The notes: a model not told the origin generated them from the letters alone. A stretch of 18,163 nucleotides of DNA from Deltaproteobacteria bacterium (GCA_019309665.1 JAFDFV010000038.1:1-18163); one strand, 5' to 3'. Positions 1 through 8,263 are shown, numbered from the stretch's first letter. Translations and numbers: made by a program.

Positions 1-2
1 GT

Positions 3-353
3 GTCATTGATATCCCTGAGCCTGAAAAAAACCATGCTGCCACACTTGTGGACCAGACTGATGTTTCGATGGACCTTGAAAAGTTTTCATTTGAAGGCCA
101 GACTTATTTTATCGGCAAATTTGGCAGGGCTGAGATATCAATTGATTTTGACAAGATAGACTCGGTTTTATTTATTTTACAGGATGATCATGTTAAGGCC
201 AAGGTAAATTTAAAGGACGGAAAAGCTCTTGAGATCCTGATAGATAAGGACAAAAATTGCTATGGTATATCTTCTTTCGGAAATGTCAGGATACAACTTC
301 AGGATATAAAAAAGGTAGCCGTTCACGGCTTGAAACTTGAAATTGGAAAGTAG
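3..353 (+). CDS. C-terminal part of an unknown protein (5' end outside the window)
   Basis: The reading frame is open from the first bases of the window to the TAG at 351-353. An internal ATG exists at 60, but codons before it (reading VIDIPEPEK) continue in frame, so this is most likely the tail of a longer gene. The visible 116 residues are acidic and hydrophilic, with no signal peptide, membrane segment or cysteine cluster. They alternate short hydrophobic strands with charged turns (for example AEISIDFDKIDSVLFIL and VRIQLQDIKKVAV), which suggests a small all-beta domain with two similar halves. I do not recognise the family. The gene ends 55 bases before miaB and may share its transcript. 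The short gap contains the word TAGAAATTA twice. Confidence 0.55.
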   Translation, partial: VIDIPEPEKNHAATLVDQTDVSMDLEKFSFEGQTYFIGKFGRAEISIDFDKIDSVLFILQDDHVKAKVNLKDGKALEILIDKDKNCYGISSFGNVRIQLQDIKKVAVHGLKLEIGK

Positions 354-408
354 AAATTAGGGAGAGATTAAAATAGAAATTAGAAATTGGGAAGAACAGT
401 ACAAAAGC

Positions 409-1827
409 ATGAAGACAAAACATCTTTACATAAATACCATCGGATGTCAGATGAATGTTTATGACTCCGAACAGATTGAAAAGATATTAGCTCCCTTGGG
501 ATACAAGATAGCTTCGTCTTTTGAAGTTGCTGATCTTATAATTGTTAATACATGTGCCATCAGGGAAAAGGCTGAACAGAAAGTTTTTAGTTTTTTAGGA
601 CGTCTTGCAGGCCTTAAAAGAAGAAAACCAGATTTGATTATAGGTGTTGGTGGTTGCGTGGCTCAGCAGGAAGGCGATAAGATCATGGAACGTATGCCGC
701 ATGTAGATTTGGTTTTCGGAACACATGCTATATTACGTTTGCCTTATCTTATAGAAAAAATAGAATCAGAAAGATGCAGCCTTGTCGATGTTGAAATGTC
801 AGAAATCATAGAAGAGTTTGAATCTATAACGAAATCACCGTTGGATAGAACTGATCCAAAAGTTACAAGCTTTGTGACAATTATGAGGGGCTGTGACAAT
901 TTTTGCACTTATTGTGTAGTACCATATGTCAGGGGCAGAGAAACAAGCAGATTCCCTGAAAGCATAGTGGGCGAAGTCAGAGATCTCGTTAAAACCGGTG
1001 TTCGAGAGGTTACTCTTCTTGGTCAGAATGTAAACAGTTATGGCAAAAAGGAAAATCTGAACTCATTCCCGCAACTTTTGGCCCGGGTAAATGAAATAGA
1101 TGGACTTTTTAGAATCAGATTTACTACTTCTCATCCAAAAGATTTGTCAGATGATCTTATTAGCGCTTTCAAAGACCTTGATAAGCTGTGCAACCATATA
1201 CATTTGCCTGTTCAGTCCGGATCAAACAGAATTTTAAAAAGAATGAACAGGAAATATAACAGGGAGTTGTATCTTGAAAAAATAGGTAAACTGCGCAATA
1301 ATTGCCCAGGTATAGCTATTACTTCTGATATTATTGTCGGCTTTCCAGGAGAAACAAGAGCTGATTTTGAAGAAACTTTGAATTTAATAAAAGAAGTAAA
1401 ATTTGATAGTATTTTTGCATTTAAGTATTCCGACAGACCAAATGCACCGGCAGCCCGTTTTGCAGACAAAATTACAGAGCAGGAAAAGAAAGACAGATTG
1501 CAAACCCTGCTGAATTTGCAGGAATATTTTACAACCAGAAAAAACAGGGTTCTGGTTGGATCAAATGAGTTGGTCCTTGTTGAAGGTTTAAGTAAAAAGA
1601 GGATGGATAGCGATGATGCCCAAAGTAAAAATCAATACGTTCAGTGGACAGGGCGTACTGAAACCAACAAGGTAGTAAACTTTATACAGAGTGAGGCCAC
1701 TATTCCACGCGATAGAATATTAAAAGGGAAAATAGTGAACGTGAAAATTGAGAAAGCATATTCGCATTCGCTCTTGGGAAAAGCAGCTCAGGTTGAACCA
1801 ACACTTTTTAATTTAAACCCAAATTGA
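409..1827 (+). CDS. miaB: tRNA-2-methylthio-N6-dimethylallyladenosine synthase MiaB
   Basis: MiaB is a radical-SAM methylthiotransferase that adds a methylthio group to i6A37 of tRNAs reading codons that start with U. The 472 residues have the full family layout. The N-terminal UPF0004 domain has Cys13 (TIGCQMN), Cys49 (NTCAIRE) and Cys83 (GGCVAQQ), which bind the auxiliary 4Fe-4S cluster. The radical-SAM motif is RGCDNFCTYC, with Cys162, Cys166 and Cys169. A C-terminal TRAM domain covers roughly residues 380-460. Length matches the usual 440-475. NTCAIRE and the motif around Cys13 favour MiaB over MtaB or RimO. The ATG at 409 follows a purine-rich GGAAGAA about 15 bases upstream, a weak ribosome-binding site. 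Nothing links it functionally to the C1 genes downstream. Confidence 0.95.
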   Translation: MKTKHLYINTIGCQMNVYDSEQIEKILAPLGYKIASSFEVADLIIVNTCAIREKAEQKVFSFLGRLAGLKRRKPDLIIGVGGCVAQQEGDKIMERMPHVDLVFGTHAILRLPYLIEKIESERCSLVDVEMSEIIEEFESITKSPLDRTDPKVTSFVTIMRGCDNFCTYCVVPYVRGRETSRFPESIVGEVRDLVKTGVREVTLLGQNVNSYGKKENLNSFPQLLARVNEIDGLFRIRFTTSHPKDLSDDLISAFKDLDKLCNHIHLPVQSGSNRILKRMNRKYNRELYLEKIGKLRNNCPGIAITSDIIVGFPGETRADFEETLNLIKEVKFDSIFAFKYSDRPNAPAARFADKITEQEKKDRLQTLLNLQEYFTTRKNRVLVGSNELVLVEGLSKKRMDSDDAQSKNQYVQWTGRTETNKVVNFIQSEATIPRDRILKGKIVNVKIEKAYSHSLLGKAAQVEPTLFNLNPN

Positions 1828-1865
1828 ACGATTTTTTACTCGACCTGCACCAATCTCTTGCGCAT

Positions 1866-1926
1866 CAAGGACTTGCGAAAAGTCTCGACATATCCATTGG
1901 TATGCCTACGCTTTTCGCAAACCTTG
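1866..1926. repeat. Imperfect hairpin between miaB and the DUF151 gene
   Basis: TTGCGAAAAG (1873-1882) pairs perfectly with CTTTTCGCAA (1911-1920). The stem extends outward through CAAGG (1866-1870) and CCTTG (1922-1926), with a small bulge. Inside the loop, CATA and TATG can pair again, giving a two-tier structure. There is no following T-run, so a simple intrinsic terminator is unlikely. It could be a dispersed REP-like element or a 5' leader structure for the next gene. Only one copy occurs in the window. Confidence 0.55.
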
Positions 1927-1953
1927 CTGCATCAAGATCTTGAGAACAAAGTT

Positions 1954-2451
1954 ATGCTGCTTAAAGTTAGCATAGCGGGACTGACAATTGATCCGGCTTC
2001 AAACACACCGATCATTATTTTAAAGTCTGATAAAGATGATCAGGCAATTCCTATATGGATAGGGTTGCTTGAAGCTACTTCTATTGCTTCAACTCTTCAA
2101 GATATTAAGTTTGAACGCCCCATGACTCACGATCTTTTTAAGAATTTTACCGATCTTCTTGATATCAAAATACAAAAGGTTGAGGTGTGTGATTTAAAAA
2201 ACAACACTTTCTACGCGAGAATATATTTTATTTATGAAAAGGGCGATTTCAGTATGGATGCACGACCCAGCGATGCAATTGCTCTGGCACTTCGATATAA
2301 TGCACCAATTTATGTTGATGATGATGTTATTGAAAAGTCGAAAATGTCGGATACCCATGCTGAAGCCCTTGATAATACCGAAGAGGGAAAAAAGTGGGCG
2401 GATTATCTTGAAAAGCTTTCGCCTGAAGATTTTGGGAGATATAAAGTATAG
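1954..2451 (+). CDS. Bifunctional nuclease (BFN/DUF151) family protein
   Basis: This 165-residue protein starts at ATG 1954 (MLLKVSIAGLTIDP). The frame is open further upstream from a TTG at 1858, but that stretch runs through the hairpin at 1866-1926 and adds a tail the family does not have, so I chose 1954. The conserved family core is visible: an N-terminal strand, then IPIWIGLLEATSIA (about residues 32-45), then the signature ARPSDAIALALRYNAPIYV (about 107-125). The family is named after a plant protein reported to have DNase and RNase activity. Bacterial members are widespread and poorly characterised, so the biochemical role here is uncertain. It is a single cytosolic domain with no signal peptide, and the C-terminal 25 residues are charged and variable. 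Confidence 0.85.
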   Translation: MLLKVSIAGLTIDPASNTPIIILKSDKDDQAIPIWIGLLEATSIASTLQDIKFERPMTHDLFKNFTDLLDIKIQKVEVCDLKNNTFYARIYFIYEKGDFSMDARPSDAIALALRYNAPIYVDDDVIEKSKMSDTHAEALDNTEEGKKWADYLEKLSPEDFGRYKV

Positions 2452-2465
2452 AAAAAACAATTGCA

Positions 2466-2561
2466 ACAGTTCACGGTTAACGGTTGATAAAAACATAAAA
2501 GCAATCAGTCGTTGCACAATTCATTAAAAAAACTGTAAACCGCGAACTGTAAACCGTTAAC
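2466..2561. repeat. Word-repeat inverted arms (AACGGTT / AACCGTT)
   Basis: The left arm (2466-2485) contains CAGTTCACGGTTAACGGTT. The right arm (2531-2561) carries AACTGTAAACCG twice in slightly varied form and ends in AACCGTTAAC, the reverse complement of the core of the left arm. The two arms can pair across about 45 A-rich bases. The arms are built from a short word and its complement, as in the gaps at 3243-3378, 5333-5516 and 6258-6341, but the word differs. No terminator T-run follows. Confidence 0.55.
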
Positions 2562-2601
2562 AAACAATCTTAAAACAGTAATCGTAAATATACTATAAAT
2601 T

Positions 2602-3237
2602 ATGATAGATCTTCATACACATACGGTTTTCAGTGATGGCGTTTTGATACCTTCCGAGCTTGTTAGAAGGGCGGAGTTTGTTGGATTAAAAGCAATAGGA
2701 ATAACGGATCATGGTGATTTTTCAAATATTGATTTTATAGTTCCAAGAATAGTCGCCATAGCAGAGAAACTAAATGGCGTTTTAAGCATAAAGGTTGTTC
2801 CCGGTATAGAAATAACACATGTACCGCCGGGCCTGATATCAGATGCAGCAAAAAATGCGCGCTCTTTAGGAGCAAAGGTTATTATAGTGCATGGAGAAAC
2901 AATTGTCGAACCAGTTGCTCCAGGTACTAATAATGCTGCGATAGAGGCAGATATCGACATTCTGGCGCACCCCGGCCTGATAAGTGAGGAGGAAGTTTTT
3001 AAAGCAAAAGAGAATGGAATTTTTTTGGAAATATCAGCTCGTAAGGGACATTCTCTGACAAACGGACATATTGCAAAGCTTGCCAGGAAAACAGGTGCAA
3101 AGCTTGTCATCAACACCGATGCTCATGCGCCTGAAGATTTGATTGATGAAAAAATGGCAAAAAAAATTGTTTACGGGGCGGGTTTGACCGAGAATGATTA
3201 TGATGTAATGCAAAAAAATGCTTCCTTATTTATATAG
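2602..3237 (+). CDS. PHP-domain metal-dependent phosphoesterase (histidinol-phosphatase type)
   Basis: The 211 residues form a compact PHP domain, a TIM-barrel-like metallo-phosphoesterase that binds two or three divalent metals. The expected metal ligands are visible in order: His5 and His7 (LHTHT), Asp36-His37 (ITDHGD), Glu70 (PGIE), His97 (IVHGE), His123 (DILAHPG), Glu143, and Asp173/His175 (NTDAHAP). The domain resembles the PHP domains of YcdX-like proteins and HisK-type histidinol phosphatases. No histidine-biosynthesis gene is nearby, so the substrate is unknown. It is cytosolic. The ATG at 2602 has only a weak ribosome-binding site. A hairpin with a T-run 140 bases after the stop probably ends this transcription unit. 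Confidence 0.85.
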   Translation: MIDLHTHTVFSDGVLIPSELVRRAEFVGLKAIGITDHGDFSNIDFIVPRIVAIAEKLNGVLSIKVVPGIEITHVPPGLISDAAKNARSLGAKVIIVHGETIVEPVAPGTNNAAIEADIDILAHPGLISEEEVFKAKENGIFLEISARKGHSLTNGHIAKLARKTGAKLVINTDAHAPEDLIDEKMAKKIVYGAGLTENDYDVMQKNASLFI

Positions 3238-3242
3238 AGAAT

Positions 3243-3378
3243 AGGCTGAAGGCTGAAGACTGTTAGGAAAAAGCGCATTTTGAAGCCATGTTTGGTGCAA
3301 GAATCAGATGTTTCCGCTAAAGTACGGCAATCGTACTCTTCTGACCCCTTCAGCCTTCAGCCTAAACAGCTTCAGCCT
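3243..3378. repeat. Word-repeat inverted repeat (GGCTGAA / TTCAGCC)
   Basis: The left arm AGGCTGAAGGCTGAAG (3243-3258) is a perfect 16-nt reverse complement of CTTCAGCCTTCAGCCT (3348-3363). A further TTCAGCCT occurs at 3371-3378. The word has a 7-nt period (GGCTGAA GGCTGAA). Between the arms lies a small hairpin, AGTACG (3321-3326) with CGTACT (3332-3337). There is no coding potential inside. The element sits directly after the PHP stop codon and before the terminator hairpin. Confidence 0.7.
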
Positions 3379-3405
3379 GACTACGTGAGTAGTCACGATT
3401 TTTTT
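3378..3405 (+). terminator. Rho-independent terminator candidate after the PHP gene
   Basis: TGACTAC (3378-3384) and GTAGTCA (3389-3395) form a 7-bp stem closed by a GTGA (GNRA) tetraloop. It is followed by CGA and a run of seven T (3399-3405). An alternative 5-bp stem, CGTGA/TCACG (3384-3388 and 3393-3397), abuts the T-run even more closely. It lies about 140 bases after the PHP stop and 150 bases before fhs, so it separates the housekeeping block from the C1 cluster. Confidence 0.65.
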
Positions 3406-3407
3406 AC

Positions 3408-3436
3408 TTGACTAAATAAAAAACATCATTTACATA
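3408..3436 (+). promoter_or_regulatory. Candidate sigma-70-type promoter for fhs
   Basis: TTGACT (3408-3413) is followed after 17 bases by TACATA (3431-3436), a reasonable match to a -35/-10 pair. It is the first such pair after the terminator. The stretch 3406-3540 is very A/T-rich, so chance matches are likely; TTGTAT at 3491 with a downstream A/T-rich box is an alternative. I see no clear operator or riboswitch in the 115-base leader. Confidence 0.35.
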
Positions 3437-3540
3437 TAACATAAATAAATAAATTTGATTCAGTAAATTATGGAAATATAGAAATAAAGATTGTATACAT
3501 TTTCTTAATATCAGATTTGTAAGAGCAATTTTTGGATAAA

Positions 3541-3547
3541 AAGGAGG
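3541..3547 (+). promoter_or_regulatory. Ribosome-binding site that sets the fhs start
   Basis: AAGGAGG lies 5 bases before the ATG at 3553. This makes ATG 3553 the start, rather than the in-frame TTG at 3532, which is upstream of the site. Confidence 0.8.
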
Positions 3548-3552
3548 AAGTT

Positions 3553-5316
3553 ATGTCTCTTGATCCAACTAAGCATCAGGATTGGGAAATTGCCGAAGAT
3601 GCGGAAAAAAATATGAAAACCGTATATCAACAGGGAGAGGAACTCGGGCTTGAGAAAGAAGAGTTGCTTCCGCATGGGCATTATGTGGCAAAATTGGATT
3701 TTGCAAAGATTGTTAAACGTCTTGAAGGAAAACCGGACGCAAAATATATTGATGTAACAGCAATAACCCCCACTCCACTCGGAGAAGGAAAAAGCACTTG
3801 TGCCATGGGATTGGTGCAGGGATTCGGCAAGAGAGGCAAGCGAGTAATAGGAGCTATCCGCCAGCCTTCCGGAGGTCCCACAATGAATATTAAGGGTAGC
3901 GCTGCAGGAGGCGGGCTTGCGCAGTGTATTCCTCTTACACCTTTTTCATTGGGTCTGACCGGCGATATTAATGCTATCATGAATGCTCATAATTTAGCTA
4001 TGGTAGCTTTGACATCGAGGATGCAGCATGAAAACAATTATTCTGATGAGATCCTGGCTAAAAAGAATTTAAAACGGCTTGATATTAATCCAAAAAATGT
4101 TGAAATGGGATGGATACTTGATTTTTGCGCCCAGTCCCTCCGTAATATAATAATAGGTCTTGGTGGAAAGATGGACGGTTTTCCCATGCAGTCCAAATTT
4201 GCAATTGCTGTAAGTTCCGAGATTATGGCTATCCTCGCTGTTGCTACAAGCCTGAAAGATATGCGCGAACGAATGGGTAAAATAGTTGTCGCGTATAACA
4301 AAAATGGCGATCCTGTTACTACGGCAGATCTTGAGGTTGACGGCGCCATGACTGCATGGATGGTGGAAGCCCTGAATCCAAATCTAATGCAGACCTTAGA
4401 AGGACAGCCGGTTTTGGTGCATGCAGGACCATTTGCAAACATAGCCATAGGGCAGTCATCAATCATTGCAGACAGAGTTGGATTAAAATTAGCAGACTAT
4501 CATGTTACCGAAAGTGGTTTTGGAGTAGATATAGGTTTTGAGAAATTCTGGAACTTGAAATGCCGTTTTAGCGGGCTGAAACCACATTGCGCTGTAGTAG
4601 TCGCAACCATTCGTGCATTAAAATGTCATGGCGGCGGACCTCCTTTACCTCCCGGCAAGCCGATGGACCCTGCATATCTTGAAGAGCATGTGGACTGGGT
4701 TGAAAAGGGATGCGAGAATCTGGTTCATCACATTAAGACGGTTAAAAAAGCCGGTATAAACCCGGTTGTTTGTATCAATTCATTCTATACTGATACAAAG
4801 GATGAGATAAATGTGGTGCGCAGATTGTCTGAAGCCGCGGGCGCCCGTGCTGCTGTTTCAGAGCACTGGCTCAAAGGCGGTGACGGGGCGTTGGAGTTTG
4901 CAGATGCAGTTGCTGATGCATGTGAGGAAGAAAACAATTTCCGCCTTCTTTACGAGCTTGATACTCCGCTTCGTAAGCGGATTGAACTGATAGCAAAAGA
5001 AGTTTACGGTGCCGACGGTGTGAGCTATACCTCTGAAGCCGAGGCCAAGGCCAGGAGAATTGAACAGGATCCGGAGCTGGCAAAATTGGGTACATGTATG
5101 GTCAAAACCCATCTCAGCCTTTCCCATGATCCCAATAGAAAAGGCGTCCCAACAGGGTGGACTCTTCCTATACGGGATATTTTGACCTATAGTGGCGCAG
5201 GATTTATTGTACCGGTTGCTGGAGCTATCAGCCTTATGCCGGGCACAGCCTCAGATCCGGCTTACAGGCGTATTGATGTAGATGTTGAGACCGGAAAAGT
5301 TAAGGGTCTTTTTTAG
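3553..5316 (+). CDS. fhs: Formate-tetrahydrofolate ligase (10-formyl-THF synthetase)
   Basis: Fhs joins formate to tetrahydrofolate with ATP, the entry step of the methyl branch of the Wood-Ljungdahl pathway (or the reverse, in oxidation). The 587-residue protein is slightly longer than the 555-560 of clostridial enzymes. The ATP-binding loop is TPTPLGEGKST at about residues 72-82, followed by RQPSGGPTMNIKGSAAGGG, which is characteristic of the family. The conserved HGGGPPLP stretch and the C-terminal GAGFIVPVAGAISLMPG are intact, and I see no frame disruption. It is the first gene of the C1 cluster, behind its own candidate promoter and a strong ribosome-binding site. The gap to folD is filled by an inverted repeat, so co-transcription is plausible but not certain. 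Confidence 0.97.
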   Translation: MSLDPTKHQDWEIAEDAEKNMKTVYQQGEELGLEKEELLPHGHYVAKLDFAKIVKRLEGKPDAKYIDVTAITPTPLGEGKSTCAMGLVQGFGKRGKRVIGAIRQPSGGPTMNIKGSAAGGGLAQCIPLTPFSLGLTGDINAIMNAHNLAMVALTSRMQHENNYSDEILAKKNLKRLDINPKNVEMGWILDFCAQSLRNIIIGLGGKMDGFPMQSKFAIAVSSEIMAILAVATSLKDMRERMGKIVVAYNKNGDPVTTADLEVDGAMTAWMVEALNPNLMQTLEGQPVLVHAGPFANIAIGQSSIIADRVGLKLADYHVTESGFGVDIGFEKFWNLKCRFSGLKPHCAVVVATIRALKCHGGGPPLPPGKPMDPAYLEEHVDWVEKGCENLVHHIKTVKKAGINPVVCINSFYTDTKDEINVVRRLSEAAGARAAVSEHWLKGGDGALEFADAVADACEEENNFRLLYELDTPLRKRIELIAKEVYGADGVSYTSEAEAKARRIEQDPELAKLGTCMVKTHLSLSHDPNRKGVPTGWTLPIRDILTYSGAGFIVPVAGAISLMPGTASDPAYRRIDVDVETGKVKGLF

Positions 5317-5332
5317 AAAAGACAAAAAAGAC

Positions 5333-5516
5333 AGTGCCTAAAGTGCCTAAAGTATATTAAAGTGCCTAAAGTTAAGGAATTCTGCCATTTTATATAGAGC
5401 CTGAACGAAAACTCCGTTTAGGCACGGTTTTGAGTTAAAGAAGTAACTCCTGCAACTCTGGATTATCAATTAGCACGCCGAAGGCGTACCACAATTTTAG
5501 GCATTTTAGGCACTTA
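5333..5516. repeat. GTGCCTAAAGT inverted-repeat element, copy A
   Basis: The left arm (5333-5379) is a chain of the word AGTGCCTAA, interrupted by AGTATATTAA and ending in AGTTAAGGA. The right arm (about 5493-5516) contains TTTTAGGCATTTTAGGCACT, complementary to the words of the left arm. The interior holds a small hairpin, ACGCC-GAA-GGCGT (about 5475-5487), whose surrounding sequence reappears in reverse orientation near 12252-12272. The element fills most of the fhs-folD gap. I see no ORF or terminator in it. It belongs to the same family as copies B (8266-8360) and C (12213-12417). Confidence 0.8.
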
Positions 5517-5534
5517 ATCGGGGAGATTTAAATA

Positions 5535-6257
5535 ATGTCAGCAAAAATTATTAGTGGAACCGAAATAGCCAAAGAAATAAGGGTAGAGCTTAAGCAAGAG
5601 ATAGCGGAATTAAAGGAAAAACATGGCTTGACTCCTGGATTGGCTACAGTCCTTGTGGGTGATGACCCTGCATCCAGGGTATATGTCGGTCAAAAGGATA
5701 AGTCTTGTAAAAACCTGGGTATTTATTCGAAGATGATTAACTTGCCTGGAGATGCTTCAAGTACAGTTGCCTCTTCCTGAGCACATTAATGAAACCCGTG
5801 TACTTTATGCAATAGATCCCAACAAGGATGTAGATGGTTTTCATCCTGTAAATGTCGGCAAAATGGTTATCGGCGAGAAATGTTTTCTTCCATGTACACC
5901 TCATGGAGTATTAGAGCTTTTAAGTCGTTCAGGAGTAAAAACAGAGGGAGCTGAGGTGGTAATAGTTGGTAGAAGCAACATTCAGAAGAGGCCCTCCGGT
6001 AATGCAACGGTAACTCTGTGCCATACAAGGACTAAAGATATATCTTTCCATACAAAACGGGCGGACATACTTATAGTCGCTACCGGACATCCCAAAACGA
6101 TTACCGGCGATATGGTCGGAGAAGGAGTTGTTGTTATTGATGTCGGGGTTAACAGGATTGGAAAAACGCCTGAAGGAAAGGCGATTTTAGTAGGTGATGT
6201 TTGACAATTGTTATGCTGATGAAGAATACGGTGGAAGCGGCAAGAAATACAATATAA
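5535..6257 (+). pseudogene. folD: folD (methylene-THF dehydrogenase/cyclohydrolase), disrupted by internal deletions
   Basis: FolD interconverts 10-formyl-, methenyl- and methylene-THF with NAD(P). Family sequence is found in three successive frames. Part 1 (5535-5780) runs from the start through the catalytic YVGQK motif (Tyr50, Lys54) to NLPGDASS, then shifts frame. Part 2 resumes at VQLPLPEH (about 5761) and runs to LVGDV (6201), including VDGFHPVNVG and GRSNI. Part 3 (6204-6257) resumes at TIVMLMKNTVEAA in another frame and ends at TAA. Compared with E. coli FolD from memory, about 20 residues are missing at each junction, including the ITPVPGGVGPM stretch at the second. About 10 more are missing in frame between GRSNI and QKRPSG. 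The original start has a ribosome-binding site (GGGGAG at 5520-5525). As written it cannot encode a full enzyme. True loss and assembly error are both possible. Confidence 0.85.
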
Positions 6258-6341
6258 GAGCTGATAAGCTATTAAGCTAATTAGAATGAGCTATTAAGCT
6301 GATGAGCTAATGAACTTAACAGCTTACCAGCTTAACAGCTA
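6258..6341. repeat. Word-repeat inverted arms (AGCTTAA / TTAAGCT)
   Basis: The left part (6258-6309) repeats AGCTGATAAGCTATTAAGCT-like words. The right part (6314-6341) repeats AGCTTAACAGCTTACC-like words that are their reverse complements, so a long imperfect hairpin can form. It fills the whole gap between folD and the ribosome-binding site (GGAGG at 6346-6350) of the CO dehydrogenase gene. No ORF or T-run is present. Confidence 0.6.
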
Positions 6342-6357
6342 ACTTGGAGGAATGATA

Positions 6358-8263
6358 ATGGGATCAAGAAGATCTCCTATAGGTGTTGCCCCGCATTGTA
6401 TGGGCATTGATTGCGAGGGCAGCACATGTGTTGCGGAGCAAGCTGAGAAACAGGGGGTTGTTACCTATATACAGCGTATGAACAGGCGTGCTATTGAGCC
6501 ATGCCTTTTTGGTCAGGGGGGAACGTGCTGTCGTATTTGTTCCTTTGGCCCATGTATGATGATTGAGGGTGTCCCGGAGTCGATAGGACTTTGTGGCGCC
6601 ACTCCTGCTACTGTAGCTGCGCGTAACTTTGCCCGTATGGTTGCCGGAGGAGCATCTGCACATATGGATCACGCCTTGGAGACGACGATGGCTTTTTTGG
6701 CTGCGGCCAGGGGAGAATCAGACTACAAAATAAAGGATGAAAAGAAACTGCGTGCACTGGCAGAGATTTTTGAAATAAAGACTGAAGGCCGAAGCACGAA
6801 AGATATCGCCATTGAGGTGGGTGAAAAGGCATTGGCTGAATTCGGCAGGCAGGAAGGGGGCTTATATTGCATAAAACGTGCTCCTGAAAAAAGGCAGGAA
6901 TTGTGGAAAAAATTGGGAGTTACACCTCGCGGCATACAGCGGGAAGTTGTTGAGATAATGCATCGGACCCATATGGGTACCGACCAGGATTATCGCAACC
7001 TGATTCTCCAGGCCACCAGATGTGCCCTGGCAGACGGTTGGGGTGGTTCCATGATATCAACCGAATTGCAGGATATCATGTTTGGGACGCCGGTTCCGAT
7101 CCGGGCAGTGGTCAACCTCGGCACCCTTTCCAAAGACGAGGTCAACGTGGTTGTTCACGGTCATGAGCCGATCCTGTCTGAGGCAATGGTTTTGGTTTCC
7201 CAGGAACCGGAGATGATCGAGGCAGCCAAAAAGGTTGGGGCAAAAGGGATCAATTTAGTCGGTGTCTGCTGTACTGGTAATGAGGTTCTCATGCGTCACG
7301 GGATTCCTGTTGCAGGCAGCTTTATTCAGCAGGAAATTGTTCTTGCAACCGGTGCGGTAGAGATAATGGTGGTAGATGTTCAATGTATCATGCAGTCCCT
7401 GCCGACAGTAGCCGGCTGTTTTCACACTGAGGTGATTACTACCTCTGACAGGGCTCGGATTCCGGGCGCCAAGCATATAGAGGTGCATCATCATAATGCA
7501 GTGGACACAGCACGGCAGATCATCCAGCGCGCAATTGATAGATTTCCGCAGAGAGGAGAGATCAATATCCCGCAAAACAAAATGGATATTGTGGCAGGAT
7601 TCAGTCACGAAACCATCAATCATATGCTGGGAGGGACTTTTCGTGCTTCATATCGTCCCTTGAATGACAATATTATAAACGGCAGAATTAGAGGGGTTGG
7701 TGCAGTTGTAGGATGTGACAGCATGCGCGTCAAATCCGGGTACGTACATACCACGGTGGTAAAGGAGTTGATAGCCAATAATGTCCTGGTCCTTGTCACG
7801 GGCTGTGCTGCTACTGCATGCGGGCGTGCGGGACTTCTGACTCCTGAAGCTGCAGAGCTGGCAGGGCCTGGCTTGAGAGAGGTCTGCGAGACAGTAGGTT
7901 TGCCGCCGGTATTGCATATGGGATCATGTGTTGACAACAGCCGGATTCTGATGGCTGCAACAGGGATTGTACGTGAGGGAGGACTTGGAGACGATTTGTG
8001 CCAGGTCCCGGCAGCCGGTTGCGCACCGGAGTGGATGAGCGAAAAAGCCGTATCCATTTCCAACAACAGGAAGCAAGATTTTGACTGATTTTTTGTTCAA
8101 AGAGTTTGAAGATCTGTACGGTGGAATGTGGGCGGTTGAATCCGATCCGGTAAAGATGGCCCAATTGATGATCCAGCGTATTGAAAAAGGGCGGGAGGCC
8201 TTGGGTATTCAGGAAACCAGGGAAAGAGTTCTCTATGATATGGAAATGAGACGTGAGATATAA
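6358..8263 (+). pseudogene. cooS: Ni-CO dehydrogenase catalytic subunit (CooS/AcsA), frameshifted near the 3' end
   Basis: The enzyme oxidises CO or reduces CO2 at a Ni-4Fe-4S (C) cluster, the carbonyl branch of the pathway. Start at ATG 6358 is set by GGAGG at 6346-6350; ATG 6352 is too close. Bridging D-cluster cysteines are Cys49 and Cys57, B-cluster cysteines Cys58, Cys61, Cys66 and Cys79. C-cluster candidates are His267, Cys304/305, Cys343, Cys453, Cys483 and Cys524, and Lys563 (SEKA) is the expected acid-base residue. After EKAVSI (8056) the frame shifts and reaches TGA at 8086-8088. The C-terminal family sequence resumes in another frame at FPTTGSK (8057) and runs to TAA at 8261-8263. 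About 16 residues (VASGV-type segment) appear to be lost. Whether it belongs to an acetyl-CoA synthase complex cannot be told; no acsB is in the window. Everything else looks intact. Confidence 0.85.

Noticed and set aside
1858..1953. Upstream extension of the DUF151 protein from TTG 1858
   Set aside because: It would translate the hairpin at 1866-1926 and add 32 residues the family lacks; ATG 1954 begins the conserved domain.
5306..5325. Hairpin GTCTTTT/AAAAGAC across the fhs stop as terminator
   Set aside because: The T-run lies within the 5' arm and the bases after the stem are A-rich, so it is not a + strand intrinsic terminator.
5778..5780. TGA in folD as selenocysteine
   Set aside because: After this TGA the same frame has no FolD similarity; family sequence resumes in another frame, so it is a frameshift stop.
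7620..8066. Antisense ORF of 148 codons on the minus strand
   Set aside because: It is the complement of conserved CO dehydrogenase coding sequence and shows no recognisable protein; the same applies to the minus-strand ORFs under fhs (4038-4466) and the PHP gene (2709-3116).
8086..8088. TGA in the CO dehydrogenase gene as selenocysteine
   Set aside because: The frame after it soon stops and has no family match; the C-terminus lies in a different frame that begins before the TGA.
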